NCBI GenBank assembly: GCA_030840415.1
Contig: JAVEEO010000412.1
Location: forward strand, 1 to 6,471
Length of the DNA: 6,471 nucleotides
Origin: Pseudonocardiales bacterium
GTDB taxonomy: Bacteria > Actinomycetota > Actinomycetes > Mycobacteriales > Jatrophihabitantaceae
Reading direction: 5' to 3'
The notes beneath the pieces are model-generated. The model searched no databases and was not told the origin of the DNA. It saw only the letters and a program-made list of their open reading frames with translations. This document shows, one piece after another, positions 5,081 through 6,471 of the stretch; position 1 is the first letter of the stretch, and the number at the start of each line of letters is the position of its first letter. A program made the position numbers and the translations under genes.

Positions 5081-6067
5081 GCATTCTCAAGCGCTATGAC
5101 GGCCACTGACTCACCCGCCCCGCTGCGCCCGCGCCGGTCCTGCCTGGCGGTGCCCGGTTCCAATCCGCGCTTCCTGGAGAAGGCCAAGGGCCTGCCCGCC
5201 GACCAGGTGTTCCTGGACCTGGAGGACGCCTGCGCGCCGCTGGCCAAGCCCGGGGCTCGCAAGAACATCGTGGCGGCGCTGAACGAGGGTGGCTGGGGCG
5301 ACAAGATCCGGGTGGTCCGGGTCAACGACCTGACCACGCACTGGACCTACCGCGACGTCATCGAGGTGGTCGAGGGGGCCGGGGAGAACCTGGACGCGAT
5401 CATGCTGCCCAAGGTGCAGAGCGCGGCCCAGGTCGAGTGGCTGGAGCTGACCCTGACCCAGATCGAGAAGACCGTCGGCCTGCCGGTCGGCCGGATCGGC
5501 ATCGAGGCCCAGATCGAGAACGCCCGGGGCCTGCTGGCCATCGACGCGATCGCCCAGGCCTCGCCGCGGATCCAGACGCTGATCTTCGGCCCGGCCGATT
5601 TCATGGCCTCGATCAACATGCGATCGCTGGTGGTCGGCGAGCAGCCGCCCGGCTACGACGTCGGCGATGCCTACCACCACATCCTGATGTCGATCCTGCT
5701 GGCGGCCCGGTCCCACGACCTGCAGGCCATCGACGGGCCGTACCTGCAGATCAGGGATGTCGAGGGGTTCCGTCGGGTCGCGGGACGCTCGGCTGCCCTC
5801 GGTTTCGATGGCAAGTGGGTGCTGCACCCGGGCCAGATCGACGCGGCCAACGAGGTGTTCGCGCCGTCCCAGGCCGACTACGACCATGCCGAACTGATCC
5901 TGGACGCCTACGACTACTACACCTCCGAGGCGGGCGGGCTGAAGGGCTCGGCCATGATCGGCGACGAGATGATCGACGAGGCCTCCCGCAAGATGGCGCT
6001 GGTGATCGCGGCCAAGGGCCGGGCGGCCGGGCTGTCGCGTACCTCGGCGTTCACCCCGCCGGAGTAG
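5078..6067 (+). CDS. CoA-ester lyase, HpcH/HpaI-CitE superfamily (malyl-/citramalyl-CoA lyase-like)
   Basis: The protein is 329 residues from the GTG at 5078, which has GAGG 7 nt upstream. An alternative ATG at 5096 gives 323 residues, closer to where the conserved region begins, but has no good Shine-Dalgarno. Numbering is from that ATG. RRSCLAVPGSNPRFLEKA (13-30), FLDLEDA (39-45) and VVRVN (73-77, R75) come first. MLPKV (103-107), IEAQIENARGL (136-146) and FGPADF (164-169) follow, with E141 and D168 as expected Mg2+ ligands. WVLHPGQI (241-248) completes the TIM-barrel signature. The tail (about 262-315) is longer than in minimal CitE proteins, as in malyl-CoA/methylmalyl-CoA lyases. Such enzymes reversibly cleave or form malyl-, methylmalyl- or citramalyl-CoA. 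Stand-alone citrate lyase is unlikely because no alpha or gamma subunit is nearby. The acyl-CoA dehydrogenase 103 bp downstream suggests a common pathway, possibly ethylmalonyl-CoA-type acetate assimilation; this is inference. Confidence 0.88.
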   Translation: MAFSSAMTATDSPAPLRPRRSCLAVPGSNPRFLEKAKGLPADQVFLDLEDACAPLAKPGARKNIVAALNEGGWGDKIRVVRVNDLTTHWTYRDVIEVVEGAGENLDAIMLPKVQSAAQVEWLELTLTQIEKTVGLPVGRIGIEAQIENARGLLAIDAIAQASPRIQTLIFGPADFMASINMRSLVVGEQPPGYDVGDAYHHILMSILLAARSHDLQAIDGPYLQIRDVEGFRRVAGRSAALGFDGKWVLHPGQIDAANEVFAPSQADYDHAELILDAYDYYTSEAGGLKGSAMIGDEMIDEASRKMALVIAAKGRAAGLSRTSAFTPPE

Positions 6068-6082
6068 CCCCGGCTGAGAGCC

Positions 6083-6114
6083 TTGTCACCGGAGCTCGGC
6101 TGGTCCCATAAGGT
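6083..6114 (+). promoter_or_regulatory. Possible promoter of the acyl-CoA dehydrogenase gene
   Basis: TTGTCA (6083-6088) resembles a -35. CATAAG (6107-6112, 18-bp spacing) or TAAGGT (6109-6114, 20-bp spacing, TANNNT) could be the -10. The 103-bp gap after the CoA-ester lyase is long enough for an independent promoter, though read-through is also possible. Confidence 0.35.
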
Positions 6115-6152
6115 TTACGGCCCGGATACTGGCGGGTAACCCAGCCGCCGTC

Positions 6153-6162
6153 GGAGGAGGAA
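6153..6162 (+). promoter_or_regulatory. Ribosome binding site of the acyl-CoA dehydrogenase gene
   Basis: GGAGGAGGAA contains AGGAGG (6155-6160), 10 nt before the ATG at 6171. It is strong and slightly long in spacing, and it supports that start. Confidence 0.7.
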
Positions 6163-6170
6163 CCGCCAGC

Positions 6171-6471
6171 ATGGCTCGTCTTGCCCAGACCGCCGGTCTC
6201 AGCGACATCCAGCAGGAGATCCTGTCCACCGTCCGCGAATTCGTCGACAAGGAGATCCTGCCCAACGTCGCGGATCTGGAGGCCGCCGACGAGTACCCCG
6301 AGCAGATCGTCGCGGGGATGGCCGAGATGGGGCTGTTCGGTCTCACCATCGCCGAGGAGTACGGCGGTCTCGGCGAGTCGCTGCTGACCTACGCCCTGGT
6401 GGTCGAGCAGATCGCCCGGGGCTGGATGAGCGTCTCGGGCGTCATCAACACCCACTTCATCGTCGCCTACC
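6171..6471 (+). CDS. Acyl-CoA dehydrogenase, N-terminal part (3' end cut by window)
   Basis: The frame opens at the ATG at 6171 and runs to the window end without a stop: 100 complete codons beginning MARLAQTAGLSDIQQEIL. The fragment matches the all-helical N-terminal domain of acyl-CoA dehydrogenases: LSTVREFVDKEILPNVADLE (18-37), EMGLFGLTIAEEYGGLGES (53-71), then YALVVEQIARGWMSV (74-88). LFGLTIPEEYGGLG-like sequence is the family's best-known N-terminal signature. The family uses FAD to introduce an alpha-beta double bond in acyl-CoA and passes electrons to ETF. The catalytic Glu and FAD-binding regions are outside the window, so substrate cannot be judged. Position behind a malyl/citramalyl-CoA lyase-like gene makes a branched or dicarboxylic acyl-CoA (for example methylsuccinyl-CoA) a reasonable guess, no more. 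The nearest overlapping frames on both strands are shadows. Confidence 0.88.
   Translation, partial: MARLAQTAGLSDIQQEILSTVREFVDKEILPNVADLEAADEYPEQIVAGMAEMGLFGLTIAEEYGGLGESLLTYALVVEQIARGWMSVSGVINTHFIVAY

Noticed and set aside
4537..5337. A 266-residue - strand frame spanning the permease end, the secreted protein gene and the lyase start
   Set aside because: It crosses three better-supported genes, has arginine/proline-rich composition, and has no recognisable domain.
6072..6082. GGCT-GAG-AGCC hairpin after the CoA-ester lyase as a terminator
   Set aside because: The stem has only four pairs and there is no T-tract, so it is no better than chance in this base composition.

Overview
The window is chromosomal-type DNA from a very GC-rich actinobacterium. 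Third codon positions are almost all G or C, GTG starts occur, and the gene families are typical of Actinomycetota: tandem PRC-barrel/MgtE-N/CBS protein next to DUF1003, a small DUF6289-like secreted protein, and a CoA-ester lyase next to an acyl-CoA dehydrogenase. I cannot name the genus. There are seven protein genes, two of them cut by the window ends. I see no rRNA, tRNA, CRISPR array, insertion sequence or phage gene.

Left part (2-1899, + strand): the C-terminal part of a DAO-type FAD-dependent oxidoreductase overlaps by one base (TGATG) with an ATP-grasp ligase whose C-terminus looks like the L-amino-acid-ligase type. The two are translationally coupled and look like part of a small operon that modifies or joins amino acids; the rest would lie upstream.

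Middle (1937-3728, - strand): a two-gene operon. The promoter-proximal gene (2448-3728, probably leaderless) encodes a soluble protein with tandem PRC-barrel-like domains, an acidic MgtE-N superhelix and two CBS domains, but no MgtE channel. The second encodes a two-helix DUF1003 membrane protein. The operon converges on the ATP-grasp gene, and the two stop codons lie in two tandem copies of a 31-bp unit that contains a palindromic hairpin.

Right part: a DMT/EamA-type permease (3783-4709, +) diverges from the MgtE-N gene across 54 bp. It converges on a small secreted cysteine-containing protein (4722-4973, -). An AT-rich divergent promoter region (about 4985-5077) separates that gene from a CoA-ester lyase of the HpcH/HpaI-CitE superfamily (5078-6067, +). 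The lyase is followed after 103 bp by the start of an acyl-CoA dehydrogenase (6171 to the window end). The last two are plausibly a carbon-assimilation or acyl-CoA module, possibly of the ethylmalonyl-CoA type.

No spectacular new system is evident. The items most worth a second look are the tandem hairpin duplication at the convergent stop codons, the channel-less MgtE-N/CBS plus DUF1003 pair, the oxidoreductase/ATP-grasp pair, and the start-codon hairpin of the CoA-ester lyase.
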